Positions 25,523 to 34,175 of a stretch of DNA of 64,000 nucleotides are shown piece by piece. The notes beneath the pieces were generated by a model. The model had not been told where the DNA came from. It did no database searches and saw only the letters and a program-made list of their open reading frames with translations. Origin of the DNA: JBBQLG01 sp964251665 (GTDB lineage Bacteria; Bacteroidota; Bacteroidia; Cytophagales; Spirosomataceae); contig CAXUKO010000014.1 of NCBI GenBank assembly GCA_964251665.1, positions 112,340 through 176,339 of the forward strand, written 5' to 3'. Both the position numbers and the translations under genes were made by a program. Numbering within the stretch: the stretch's first letter is position 1; the number at the start of each line of letters is the position of its first letter.

Positions 25523-28500
25523 ATGAATCACGATATAAAAATTATACGCTGGGCGGGCACCTGCATGGCGCTCTGGATCGTGGTCGGACTGACTACCGGC
25601 TGGGCGCAGTCGGGCATCGGCTACACAAATGCATGCATTCCCAATCCGAATCAGGAGTGCAAGTCCGATTCAACTCAATTTACCGATTCGACCGCCACGG
25701 CCACTGCCTGGCTCTGGAATTTTGGTGATACAGGCGCGGCTAACACGGCAACTACCCGGACACCCAAACATGTCTACCAATCACCAGGTACTTACACTAT
25801 TACATTGACACGAACTCTTAGTAACGGTCAAAAAGAAACAATTGAGAAGTTTGTTACTATTGGAGGTCGCCCCCAGCAGTTTTCCAGTTGGCGGTCAGAT
25901 ACGACTATTTGTAAAGGCCAATCCATTACCCTTGATCCATATCCAAATGGAGCTCCTCAAGGACTTAGGTATAAGTGGTACCCCAAGGGGGACACAACCC
26001 AGACACTTAAAGTAGATAGTTCAGGCTGCTACTCGGTGGAAGCGATTAATGCTGCCGGCTGTTCGTATCAGGACCGCATCAACGTGGACGTCTGTGGTGA
26101 AAAAAAAGGATCTCAGGGAGCTAAATGGTACTTCGGTAGCGGGGCTGGTCTGGAGTTCAACAACGGGGCGCCTAAACCTCTGGATGATGGCAAACTTAAT
26201 ACCCTGGAAGGCTCGTCGTCCATCGCTAATACAAAAGGCCAGTTATTGTTCTACTCCGACGGTATCACCGTCTATGACAAGGATGGAAAACCCATGAAGC
26301 TGAATATTCCGGGACCGCCCCGGGATACCAGTCAGGCTGTTTTGGGTGGGAGCTATCGATCTACGCAGTCCGCCCTGATTGTGCCTAAGCCTACCTGCCG
26401 CGGCTGCGAGTACCTCTATTATGTATACACGACCTCCGAAATCCGGGGTACAAAGCAGCTGACATATAGCATTGTGGATATGCGGGAAAACAAAGGGAAA
26501 GGAGCCGTTGTCGCCCAGAATATCCCCGTCAGCAGCGTACCCAGCACAGAACAGTCGGCATCGGTACGGAACGACCGCGACTCGACCTACTGGGTTCTTA
26601 CCCATGATTACGGCACAAACTGTTACCGCGTCAACCACCTCACGCAAAATACGGTAAAGGAAGAAAAACAATTCTGCGTCGGTCCCAAAGCGGATACGCT
26701 GACTAAAGCCGAGGGGTATATCAAAATTGGTCCGGCTGACACAGCCAGCGTAAATAAAGCCGAACGCCCGGTAGCCGTTGTGTCGCCGGGGCCACCCAAA
26801 AACACGGTGAGTTTGTTCACGTTTAACGATTCGCTGGGTACGCTCAAGTTTGATCGCTCCATTGACCTGGGGCCAGCGCCCCCGAAAGCCTACGGTGCCG
26901 AATTTTCGCCGGATGGCAAAACGCTGTACCTGACTTATCTGTCCGATACGACCAGTAACGGCAAGCAGAGCGGCTATTCCTACATTGTTAAGTACGACCT
27001 GACTCAAAAAGATTCTCTCCTGGCTGGTTCCCGCACGGTTGTCGATAGTAGCTCGACCCGGCAATATGGTGCCCTGCAAATTGGTGGCGACGGAAAGATT
27101 TATATCGCCGTTAAGGGTAGTTCGTCCTTAGGCGTGATTGATAACCCGAACGGAGGGTTATTAGACAGCCTGCGATTCAACCCAAATGGACAGGACCTGG
27201 GTGGTAAAGTAAGTCAGTTGGGCTTGCCTAACCAGGTCGTTAATTTCAACGATCAGTCAAGCGGGCCAAGCCTGACGCATGCCGATACCTGCGCCCGCTC
27301 ACCAACTACATTCCAGATCGGGCCGAACTGCCCGAAACTGAAAGAGACGTACACAATCACATTCGGCGATGGGTCGGCTCCGGTGTCGACCACATCGGCG
27401 TCTCCGCAAGTGCATACCTACAGCCAACCGGGGTCCTATACGGCAACGCTGCATATCGTCACCAGAAGTAAAGATGGGTCATTTATCTGCCAAGACACCC
27501 TGATCTACGACCCGCTCACCATCCTCGCTACACCCGACTCCTTTACGCTCGGGCCCGATATTGACCGATGCGGGCGTGATGCCGTACTGAAGATTCCGGT
27601 TACGGCTAAAATCTACGTGTGGGTAATCAATGGCGCAGTCGTGAGCCGACAACAGCAACTGACAATCCCCAAAAACCGGTACGGTAACTACCTGGTTATC
27701 GCCTATGCCGCCAATGGCGAGTGTTTTAACAGCGACACCATTCGGGTCAGGATTATTCCGCCCCCGTCGCTGGATTTGGGGCCGGATACCGTTTTCTGCC
27801 AGGGTACCAAGTATAACCTGACCGTTCCTCAACCCACAGCATACGTTGCCTTTCAATGGAGTAATGGCGTAACGACTCGAATTAATCCCATTACAAAACC
27901 GGGTACATACAGTGTTCTTGCCCAAACCAGTGACCTTGGCAGCGGCTTGGTCTGCGAAAACAGCGACACTATCACCCTGAAAGAATCACCTAAACCACGT
28001 CTTAGCGCGAACCTGACAGCCCCAACCACCTGCACAGACGCGAATGGAGCCATTGTAGCAACGGTCAGCCCAGCGGGGTCCTATACGTATGCCTGGAGTG
28101 GCCTTGGCGGCCTGCCTCTGGCCAGTACGACAAACCGGCTTGACAACCAGAGGGCCGGTTCGTACACACTGGTTGTCACCAGCGACCGAAGCTGCGCGGC
28201 CGATAGTGCCTTTAGTCTGGTTGCGCCTATTTCCGCGAGTCGCGGACCAGACCAGAAAAAATGCATTGTACCCGGCGATACACTGGTGCTGCGCCCCAGC
28301 GATCCTACACTCGCCGGGGTTAAGTTCCAGTGGAGTACCGGCGATTCTACGCAGTCCATCGCGGTAAGTACGTCGGGTACGTATTCGGTACTGGTCCGCA
28401 ATTCGCTGACGGGCTGCGCTAACCGGGAGAGTATTCAGGCCACGCTCACACCTAAACCCAACGTGACAGCGGGGCTGGCAGCTTCGTTCTGCGCGGGCCT

Positions 28501-29398
28501 GACACCGGTTCAACTGACAGGTAACTCACCGGCGGGGGGTACCTGGAGCGGCCCGAATATCGACCCAACCGGCACCTTCACCCCCTTAATGGCTTTGGTC
28601 GGTACTCCCATTACGGCTACGTATTCACTCACCCAGAATGGCTGTTCCAATTCAGCGGCCCGAGCGGTATCGGTTAAGCCGGTTCCTGATGTGAGTGTGG
28701 TATCGAGTGTAACCTTCTGCGACAATGCGCCGGTACCCGTAGTCGCCAGTGGTTCACCGGGTTCGGCCTTCCGCTGGTCGAACGGTACGCTGGGTTCGCG
28801 ATTACAGCCCGGTACGTCGGGCAGCTACGTTGTAACGGCTAATCTTGATGGCTGTGAACGGAGCGATACGGTTGCGGTCCTGGTGAACCCATCGCCCCGG
28901 ATTTCGGTGCCTGCCCGCATTCCGTTATGCATCGGCAACAACGAAAGCACAACCCTGACCGCCATTGGTAGTGGTACGCTTACGTATGCCTGGTCGCCAA
29001 CCGGACAAACCACGCCGACTATTACGGTAAACCGGGCAGGGCAGTACACGGTCAGCGCCACCAACAGCTTTGCCTGCCGCACACAGGCACAGAGCGAAGT
29101 GGTGGATCAGTGCGAGCCACGCGTGCTGACAGCAACAGCCTTCACGCCCAATGGGGACGGGAATAATGACACCTTTGAGGTGTTCACGGAGTACATCACC
29201 GACTTTGATCTGAAGATCTATAACCGCTGGGGCGAAGTCATTTTCGCCAGCACGAGTGTCGATCAGAAATGGGATGGTAACTACCGGGGAGAGCCTTATC
29301 CGTCAATGGTTTACGCGTTCGTTGTTAGCTACAAAAGCCTGTATTTCCCTGAACGGCCGAAGGTTGTAAAAAGGGGATCAGTGATGCTGGTCCGATGA
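25523..29398 (+). CDS. Giant PKD-repeat adhesin-like protein with CHU_C (type IX) C-terminal domain
   Basis: The protein of about 1291 residues has a signal peptide (residues 10-29, ending GWAQ). It has a PKD domain at about 45-115 (WLWNFGDTGAA, YQSPGTYTITLTRT) and an Ig-like unit. A central region of about residues 190-590 (GAKWYFGSGAGLEFNNGAP onward) recalls a WD/propeller-like domain of such proteins. Another PKD unit and about six Ig-like repeats (GPDxxxC, WSTGDSTQSI) follow. The end has ATAFTPNGDGNNDTFEVF and FDLKIYNRWGEVIF, the gliding motility-associated CHU_C type B sorting domain. It should be exported by type IX secretion and anchored on or released from the surface. The divergent PorP/SprF gene is the probable helper. 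Confidence 0.93.
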   Translation: MNHDIKIIRWAGTCMALWIVVGLTTGWAQSGIGYTNACIPNPNQECKSDSTQFTDSTATATAWLWNFGDTGAANTATTRTPKHVYQSPGTYTITLTRTLSNGQKETIEKFVTIGGRPQQFSSWRSDTTICKGQSITLDPYPNGAPQGLRYKWYPKGDTTQTLKVDSSGCYSVEAINAAGCSYQDRINVDVCGEKKGSQGAKWYFGSGAGLEFNNGAPKPLDDGKLNTLEGSSSIANTKGQLLFYSDGITVYDKDGKPMKLNIPGPPRDTSQAVLGGSYRSTQSALIVPKPTCRGCEYLYYVYTTSEIRGTKQLTYSIVDMRENKGKGAVVAQNIPVSSVPSTEQSASVRNDRDSTYWVLTHDYGTNCYRVNHLTQNTVKEEKQFCVGPKADTLTKAEGYIKIGPADTASVNKAERPVAVVSPGPPKNTVSLFTFNDSLGTLKFDRSIDLGPAPPKAYGAEFSPDGKTLYLTYLSDTTSNGKQSGYSYIVKYDLTQKDSLLAGSRTVVDSSSTRQYGALQIGGDGKIYIAVKGSSSLGVIDNPNGGLLDSLRFNPNGQDLGGKVSQLGLPNQVVNFNDQSSGPSLTHADTCARSPTTFQIGPNCPKLKETYTITFGDGSAPVSTTSASPQVHTYSQPGSYTATLHIVTRSKDGSFICQDTLIYDPLTILATPDSFTLGPDIDRCGRDAVLKIPVTAKIYVWVINGAVVSRQQQLTIPKNRYGNYLVIAYAANGECFNSDTIRVRIIPPPSLDLGPDTVFCQGTKYNLTVPQPTAYVAFQWSNGVTTRINPITKPGTYSVLAQTSDLGSGLVCENSDTITLKESPKPRLSANLTAPTTCTDANGAIVATVSPAGSYTYAWSGLGGLPLASTTNRLDNQRAGSYTLVVTSDRSCAADSAFSLVAPISASRGPDQKKCIVPGDTLVLRPSDPTLAGVKFQWSTGDSTQSIAVSTSGTYSVLVRNSLTGCANRESIQATLTPKPNVTAGLAASFCAGLTPVQLTGNSPAGGTWSGPNIDPTGTFTPLMALVGTPITATYSLTQNGCSNSAARAVSVKPVPDVSVVSSVTFCDNAPVPVVASGSPGSAFRWSNGTLGSRLQPGTSGSYVVTANLDGCERSDTVAVLVNPSPRISVPARIPLCIGNNESTTLTAIGSGTLTYAWSPTGQTTPTITVNRAGQYTVSATNSFACRTQAQSEVVDQCEPRVLTATAFTPNGDGNNDTFEVFTEYITDFDLKIYNRWGEVIFASTSVDQKWDGNYRGEPYPSMVYAFVVSYKSLYFPERPKVVKRGSVMLVR

Positions 29399-29419
29399 AA
29401 AAAACCGGTGTTTTTTTCG

Positions 29420-29427
29420 TATATTTG
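29420..29427 (+). promoter_or_regulatory. Candidate -7 element of ruvB
   Basis: TATATTTG matches TAnnTTTG exactly and lies 126 bases before the ruvB ATG. I see no good TTG at the usual distance, so this is a half site. The T-run just before it may belong to a weak terminator of the upstream gene. Confidence 0.4.
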
Positions 29428-29552
29428 AGTAAAGGGATGAATCGCAGATTAGTATGATTTTTAAGATGGAGTATGATCTTTCTACATCATAATAATCCTG
29501 AAAAACGCCGGTACGCCGGAGCGGTTCTATCAGCCATTAACCAATATCAACC

Positions 29553-30581
29553 ATGCGCAAAGACTTTCTGAACGGCTCTACCGAGGGTATGTCGGCTACG
29601 GATAAAGAAATCGAACGGGCGCTTCGCCCGCTCTCCTTTCAGGACTTTACCGGCCAGGACAAAGTGCTCGAGAACCTCGAAGTGTTCGTTAAAGCGACTA
29701 CCCAGCGGGGCGAAGCCCTTGATCACGTACTGTTGCACGGACCTCCGGGTCTGGGTAAAACCACGCTCTCGCACATCATTGCCAATGAACTGAATGCCAG
29801 CATTAAAATGACATCGGGGCCGGTGCTTGATAAACCCAGCGATCTGGCCGGTTTGCTGACTAATCTACAGCCCAATGACGTGCTGTTTATTGACGAGATT
29901 CACCGGCTCAACCCCGTCGTGGAAGAGTACCTGTATTCGGCGATGGAGGATTACAAAATCGACATTATGCTCGACTCGGGTCCTAACGCCCGGACGGTAC
30001 AGATCAAACTGAACCCCTTTACCCTCATCGGTGCCACTACGCGGGCTGGTATGCTCACCTCGCCCCTACGCGCCCGGTTTGGTATCAGCTGCCGCCTGGA
30101 GTACTACGACGCCAAATTACTCACCTCTATTGTGCAGCGGTCGGCCGCTATTCTGGGTACGCCAATCGAAGAAGATGGTGCCTACGAACTGGCCCGCCGG
30201 AGCCGGGGCACTCCGCGTATTGCCAACAACCTGTTGCGCCGAACCCGCGACTTTGCCCAGGTAAAGGGCGAAGGCTACATCGACGTGCGCATCGCCGAGA
30301 TTGCCCTGAAAGCGCTCGACGTGGATCAGAACGGGTTGGATGATATGGATAACCGCATTCTGACCACTATCATCGAAAAATTCAAGGGTGGGCCGGTTGG
30401 TATCACGACCATTGCGACCGCCTGTGGTGAAGAAAGCGAAACGATTGAAGAGGTTTACGAGCCTTTCCTGATTCAGGAAGGCTACCTGAAACGGACATCA
30501 CGCGGCCGTGAAGCCACCGAGAAAGCCTACAAACATTTAGGCATTGTGCCTAACTTCCGAACGGGAGAGATTTTTAATTAA
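29553..30581 (+). CDS. ruvB: Holliday junction branch migration helicase subunit RuvB
   Basis: This 342-residue AAA+ motor works with RuvA and RuvC on Holliday junctions. It has RPLSFQDFTGQDKVLENL, Walker A GPPGLGKTTLSHIIANEL, Walker B LFIDEIHRL, sensor 1 IGATTRAGMLTSPLRARFG, and the arginine-rich C-terminal winged helix with YLKRTSRGREATEKAY. Length and motif order are those of the family. The gene stands alone and ends before a 42-base palindromic terminator. Confidence 0.98.
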   Translation: MRKDFLNGSTEGMSATDKEIERALRPLSFQDFTGQDKVLENLEVFVKATTQRGEALDHVLLHGPPGLGKTTLSHIIANELNASIKMTSGPVLDKPSDLAGLLTNLQPNDVLFIDEIHRLNPVVEEYLYSAMEDYKIDIMLDSGPNARTVQIKLNPFTLIGATTRAGMLTSPLRARFGISCRLEYYDAKLLTSIVQRSAAILGTPIEEDGAYELARRSRGTPRIANNLLRRTRDFAQVKGEGYIDVRIAEIALKALDVDQNGLDDMDNRILTTIIEKFKGGPVGITTIATACGEESETIEEVYEPFLIQEGYLKRTSRGREATEKAYKHLGIVPNFRTGEIFN

Positions 30582-30590
30582 GGTAGTTCG

Positions 30591-30632
30591 ACACGAAAAA
30601 AGGGCACTCAATTGAGTGCCCTTTTTTCGTGT
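30591..30632. terminator. Perfect palindromic bidirectional terminator after ruvB
   Basis: The 42 bases from acacgaaaaaa to ttttttcgtgt are a perfect palindrome with no unpaired centre except cactcaattgagtg. It has a run of six A on one side and six T on the other, so it can terminate both ruvB and the convergent ArsR-type gene. Confidence 0.85.
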
Positions 30633-30634
30633 CA

Positions 30635-30943
30635 TTAGCTCAGTATTTTACTTTTGTAGATACAGTCGATGATTTCCGAAATAGCCGAATCGACCAAAAA
30701 ATAGTAAATATTTTTTCCACTTCTCCGAATATCCAATATCCCTTTGTCGCGCATATTGATGAGATGATGCGAGATTAATGATTGCTCGGCGTTCAGATTT
30801 TTGTAGATAGTTGAGACGTTCAACTCCTTGCTTTCGTTCAGCATCTGAATGATTTTGATCCGCAATGGATGCGCCACCGCCTTGAGTACGTAAGCCGCGC
30901 GCTCAATTTTTTTGTCGTCTTCCAGTATCTGTTCCGTAGCCAT
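30635..30943 (-). CDS. ArsR-family winged-helix transcriptional regulator
   Basis: The 102-residue protein has the ArsR fold: AAYVLKAVAHPLRIKIIQML, then ELNVSTIYKNLNAEQSLISHHLINMRDKGIL (recognition helix) and wing RRSGKNIYYFL. The metal motif ELCVCDL of ArsR/SmtB sensors is missing; the position reads ELNVSTI and there are no nearby cysteines. It is therefore probably not a metal sensor of the classic type. It is a single gene convergent with ruvB, with no obvious operon partner. Confidence 0.88.
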   Translation of the reverse strand: MATEQILEDDKKIERAAYVLKAVAHPLRIKIIQMLNESKELNVSTIYKNLNAEQSLISHHLINMRDKGILDIRRSGKNIYYFLVDSAISEIIDCIYKSKILS

Positions 30944-31343
30944 GCTAATTCTGTTTGGTTGCGTTTCTGAATAGAAATATATGGCAAAATATTCGGCCCA
31001 CTTCTGTGTAAATACCTGAACGTGAGGGCATATTTATTAAAAGGCACATTCTTCGATCCTATATTAGAATGACAACCATTTTATGGATTGCTAAGTGTAT
31101 ACATCGGTTTAGTAAGAAACAAAACGGCTTACCCCAGCGAGTTAGTCAATTAAAAATAGTGGGAACTTAGTGTCTATCGTACCCGCCAAGCAATCAAGAA
31201 CTTAGCGGTAACAACTACCCCGGCTACCGAATAACGTAGCCAGAAAATTACTTTATTTCACGCCAATACAGCAGCCCGGCTTCCGGCTTCACCCAGGCAG
31301 GACGCAGTAGCAAGGGCCGCGAAAAACCGCTTGAGTGACCAAC
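30944..31343. other. Spacer with no recognised gene
   Basis: About 400 bases lie between the ArsR-type gene and the der terminator. The part 31050-31260 is A+T-rich. I found no exact promoter element on the minus strand and no stable long hairpin. Nothing in it supports a coding gene. Confidence 0.5.
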
Positions 31344-31371
31344 AAAAAAGCCCGCCGGAGTAGGGCGGGCT
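31344..31371 (-). terminator. Terminator of der
   Basis: On the minus strand agcccgcc and ggcgggct pair around a 7-base loop, and the stem is followed by six Ts (A-run at 31344-31349). It lies just after the der stop codon. Confidence 0.9.
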
Positions 31372-31376
31372 TTCGT

Positions 31377-32684
31377 TTATTTCTGGCGAAAGAAAACCGT
31401 GATTGGTAAGCCTTCAAAGCCGAAGTGCTGTCGGAGTTTGTTTTCCAGAAACCGTTCGTACGCTTCCTTTATATACTGCGGCAGGTTACAGAAAAACACG
31501 AAGGTTGGCGAGGGCGTCGGCAGCTGAATCATGTACTTGATTTTGATGTGCTTGCCTTTGGTTGCCGGGGGTGGGATAGCCTCTATCTCCGGCAGCATGA
31601 TCTCGTTCAGTTTCGAGGTCGGGATCTTCTTGTTCTTGTTCTCGTAGACCTCCATCGCCTTCTCCATCACCTGAAAAATCCGCTGCTTTTCGTGTACCGA
31701 CGCAAACACAATGGGCAGATAATCAATCGGCATCATCCGCTCCTGAATATCTTTGCGCCAGAGATCGGCCGTTTTAGTATCCTTCTCAACGGCATCCCAC
31801 TTGTTCACCATCAATACCACGCCTTTCTTGGCTTTAACGGCCTGACCGATGATGTTCATATCCTGCCCTTCCATACCCCGCGTGGCATCGAGCATGATAA
31901 TACAGATATCCGACTCCTGCATGGCTTTCAGCGAACGCAGTGTCGAGTAAAACTCAATATTACTATCAACGCGGGCTTTCCGGCGGATACCAGCCGTATC
32001 GGTCAGAATGAAGTCTTTACCAAATGCCTTATAACGGGTATCGATGGCATCGCGGGTAGTGCCGGCAATGTCAGTGACGATGGTCCGCTCCCGGCCCAGC
32101 AATACATTCACAAATGACGACTTACCGACATTGGGACGACCCAGAATAGCGATGCGCGGAATACCTTCATTAGGGTTCTCTTCACCATCAGACTGAAAGT
32201 GTTTCACCACTTCGTCCAGCAATTCGCCCGTTCCCGAACCGGTCTGCGACGAAATAGGAAACGGCTCACCCAATCCCAGTGCATAAAATTCGGAGGATGA
32301 CAGATACCGGTCCATGCCTTCAGCTTTGTTAGCGACGACAATTACCGGCTTTTTAGACTGCCGCAACACTTTGGCAAAATCCTGGTCGAGTCCGGTCAGG
32401 CCGGTCATGGTATCGACCATGAACAGCAGTACCGATGCCTCGTCAATAGCGATTTCGACCTGCTCACGGATGGCTTCTTCAAACACATCTTCCGAACCAA
32501 CCACATAGCCGCCGGTGTCGATGACGGTAAAATATTTATCGGTCCACTCGGCCTGTCCGTAGTGCCGGTCGCGGGTTACACCCGGTTGGTTATCCATAAT
32601 GGCCTGACGCTCTTCAATCAGTCGGTTAAAGAGCGTTGACTTCCCGACGTTCGGGCGGCCCACAATTGCTACAATATTTGCCAT
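31377..32684 (-). CDS. der: Ribosome biogenesis GTPase Der (EngA)
   Basis: Der is an essential GTPase in 50S assembly. The 435-residue protein has two G domains. The first has GRPNVGKSTLFN at residues 9-20, DTGGY and NKAEG; the second has GRPNVGKSSFVN at about 182, DTAGIRRKA and VNKWD. A KH-like C-terminal domain ends in GLPITVFFRQK. The two tandem G domains are unique to Der. The start ATG at 32684 gives MANIVAIVGRP. Upstream lies a palindromic spacer and then era on the same strand, so the two GTPase genes probably form one unit. Confidence 0.97.
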   Translation of the reverse strand: MANIVAIVGRPNVGKSTLFNRLIEERQAIMDNQPGVTRDRHYGQAEWTDKYFTVIDTGGYVVGSEDVFEEAIREQVEIAIDEASVLLFMVDTMTGLTGLDQDFAKVLRQSKKPVIVVANKAEGMDRYLSSSEFYALGLGEPFPISSQTGSGTGELLDEVVKHFQSDGEENPNEGIPRIAILGRPNVGKSSFVNVLLGRERTIVTDIAGTTRDAIDTRYKAFGKDFILTDTAGIRRKARVDSNIEFYSTLRSLKAMQESDICIIMLDATRGMEGQDMNIIGQAVKAKKGVVLMVNKWDAVEKDTKTADLWRKDIQERMMPIDYLPIVFASVHEKQRIFQVMEKAMEVYENKNKKIPTSKLNEIMLPEIEAIPPPATKGKHIKIKYMIQLPTPSPTFVFFCNLPQYIKEAYERFLENKLRQHFGFEGLPITVFFRQK

Positions 32685-32707
32685 AACTTTAGTTGATCAG
32701 TCAGGCA

Positions 32708-32790
32708 GTCAGTAAGTCAATAAGTTGGTAAGTCAACAAGTGCTTTGCTTTGGATCACTTACTGACTTACCAACTTATTAACTTACTGAC
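32708..32790. repeat. 35-base inverted repeat between era and der
   Basis: The arms at 32708-32742 and 32756-32790 pair over 35 bases with three mismatches around a 13-base loop. They consist of short words such as gtaagt, agttggtaagt and acttactgac. The 11- and 14-base words also occur in the purD upstream spacer. Confidence 0.8.
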
Positions 32791-32799
32791 TATCCAACT

Positions 32800-33744
32800 C
32801 TATTCACTTTGATCGTACCCGAATCGCTTGAGCGTCCGCTCTTTGTTGCGCCAGTCGGGTTCCACTTTTACAAATTGTTCCAAAAACACTTTTTTACCGA
32901 AGAACCGCTCCAGTTCTTCGCGGGCCATAATGCCCGTCTTTTTAATCATCTTCCCCCCTTCACCCAAGAGAATGGCCCGTTGGGTGGCCCGCTCTACCAG
33001 AATTTCGGACTGAATAACAATCATGTCATCCCGCTCCTTGAATCCGGTGATCACCACTTCGCAGCTATATGGCACTTCCTTTTTATAGTTCAGGAAGATT
33101 TTTTCGCGGATGATCTCCGATGCAAAGAACCGTTCCGGCTTATCGGTCAGTTCATCCTTGGGAAAATAAGGCGGGTGATTGGGCAACCGACGCACAATAT
33201 CACCCAGCAACCGCTCCGTATTGAACGCATTCAGGGCTGAAATCGGGATAATCTCTTCGGCCTTAAAATTGTCTTTCCAGTACTGGATTTTCTCTTCTAC
33301 CTGCTCCTGCGTGGCCTGATCGACCTTGTTGATCAGCAACAGCACCGGCGTTTCGGCTTTCTGCAACCGGGCAATTACGTCGTTCTCATCATGCTGCTCA
33401 AAAATATCGGTTACGAACAGCACCACGTCGGCATCTTCAATGGAGCCGCGCACAAACCCCATCATCGACTCGTGCAGTTTATACTTGGGTTGAATGATGC
33501 CCGGCGTATCGGAGTAGACCAATTGAAACTCCTGCCCATCGTATACACCGTTAAGCATACCCATGATGCGGTGCCGGGTCGTCTGAGCTTTTGAGGTGAT
33601 AATCGAGAGCCGCTCGCCGACGAGCACGTTCATCAGGGTAGACTTCCCGACGTTGGGTTTGCCGACAATGCTGACAAACCCCGCCCGGTGATCGGTAGGC
33701 TCGGGTATGTGGGGTAAATTATTTTCGGATTCTTCGGATTCCAT
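32800..33744 (-). CDS. era: GTPase Era
   Basis: Era binds 16S rRNA in small-subunit maturation. The 314-residue protein has one G domain (GKPNVGKSTLMN, DTPG at SDTPGI, NKVDQ) and a C-terminal KH domain with the GxxG loop in LGEGGKMIKKTGI. The frame is open far upstream, through the tRNA promoter, but only the ATG at 33744 (MESEESENN) gives the family length. A terminator-like hairpin lies in the leader between the probable promoter and this start. Confidence 0.97.
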   Translation of the reverse strand: MESEESENNLPHIPEPTDHRAGFVSIVGKPNVGKSTLMNVLVGERLSIITSKAQTTRHRIMGMLNGVYDGQEFQLVYSDTPGIIQPKYKLHESMMGFVRGSIEDADVVLFVTDIFEQHDENDVIARLQKAETPVLLLINKVDQATQEQVEEKIQYWKDNFKAEEIIPISALNAFNTERLLGDIVRRLPNHPPYFPKDELTDKPERFFASEIIREKIFLNYKKEVPYSCEVVITGFKERDDMIVIQSEILVERATQRAILLGEGGKMIKKTGIMAREELERFFGKKVFLEQFVKVEPDWRNKERTLKRFGYDQSE

Positions 33745-33768
33745 GTCGTTGATAACCAACTGGTATAG

Positions 33769-33808
33769 AAAAAAACTCCCCTCCTCGGCAACTTTTTGCC
33801 GGGAGGGG
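33769..33808 (-). terminator. Terminator-like hairpin in the era leader (attenuator candidate)
   Basis: On the minus strand a 13-base-pair stem (arms at 33796-33808 and 33778-33791, one bulged base, 4-base loop cttt on the plus strand) is followed after two bases by seven Ts (A-run at 33769-33775). It has the form of an intrinsic terminator. It lies 25-64 bases before the era start codon and after the probable era promoter. Confidence 0.7.
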
Positions 33809-33824
33809 TAGTTATATATCTGTA

Positions 33825-33832
33825 CAAAGGTA
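33825..33832 (-). promoter_or_regulatory. Candidate -7 element of era
   Basis: The minus strand reads TACCTTTG, an exact TAnnTTTG. No TTG is at the right distance upstream. Transcription would start near 33818 and run straight into the leader hairpin. It abuts the -33 element of the tRNA promoter on the other strand. Confidence 0.45.
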
Positions 33833-33862
33833 TTGATTTCTACGAAAAGAGTCTTACTTTTG
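33833..33862 (+). promoter_or_regulatory. Promoter of tRNA-fMet
   Basis: TTG at 33833-33835, 19 bases, then TACTTTTG at 33855-33862 is a full Bacteroidetes consensus. The tRNA begins 14 bases after the element, which fits a start about 7 bases downstream and a very short 5' extension. Confidence 0.8.
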
Positions 33863-33875
33863 CATCCACAAACAC

Positions 33876-33948
<73 letters not shown>

Positions 33949-33956
33949 CAAGTGAG

Positions 33957-33995
33957 AAAGCGTAATTAGCCCTGAAAAGCTGATTACGCTTTTTT
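33957..33995 (+). terminator. Terminator of tRNA-fMet
   Basis: The arm aaagcgtaattagc pairs with gctgattacgcttt with one G-T wobble around an 8-base loop, and runs into Ts. It begins 8 bases after the tRNA end. Confidence 0.85.
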
Positions 33996-34175
33996 ACTTT
34001 TAAATTGCGATAGCTTCTACCAAATCGAAGAATATCTATATTATTCCACTCGAAAAAGTAAAAGTATTTACTATTAAGATTCTCGGCGAATTGGCTATAT
34101 ACCCAATGTTTAGCGAAAAGTCATTTTTATTACTGTTGAACGGGACAAGCTACCATCAACAAACAAGCTATCAGT
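33996..34175. other. Junction between tRNA-fMet and the defence operon
   Basis: This A+T-rich 180-base stretch marks the start of the low-G+C segment. I looked for a copy of the tRNA 3' end here and at the far side (39714-39952) as a sign of site-specific integration, and saw none. There is no gene, and no clear terminator for the HNH gene apart from weak hairpins. Confidence 0.5.
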
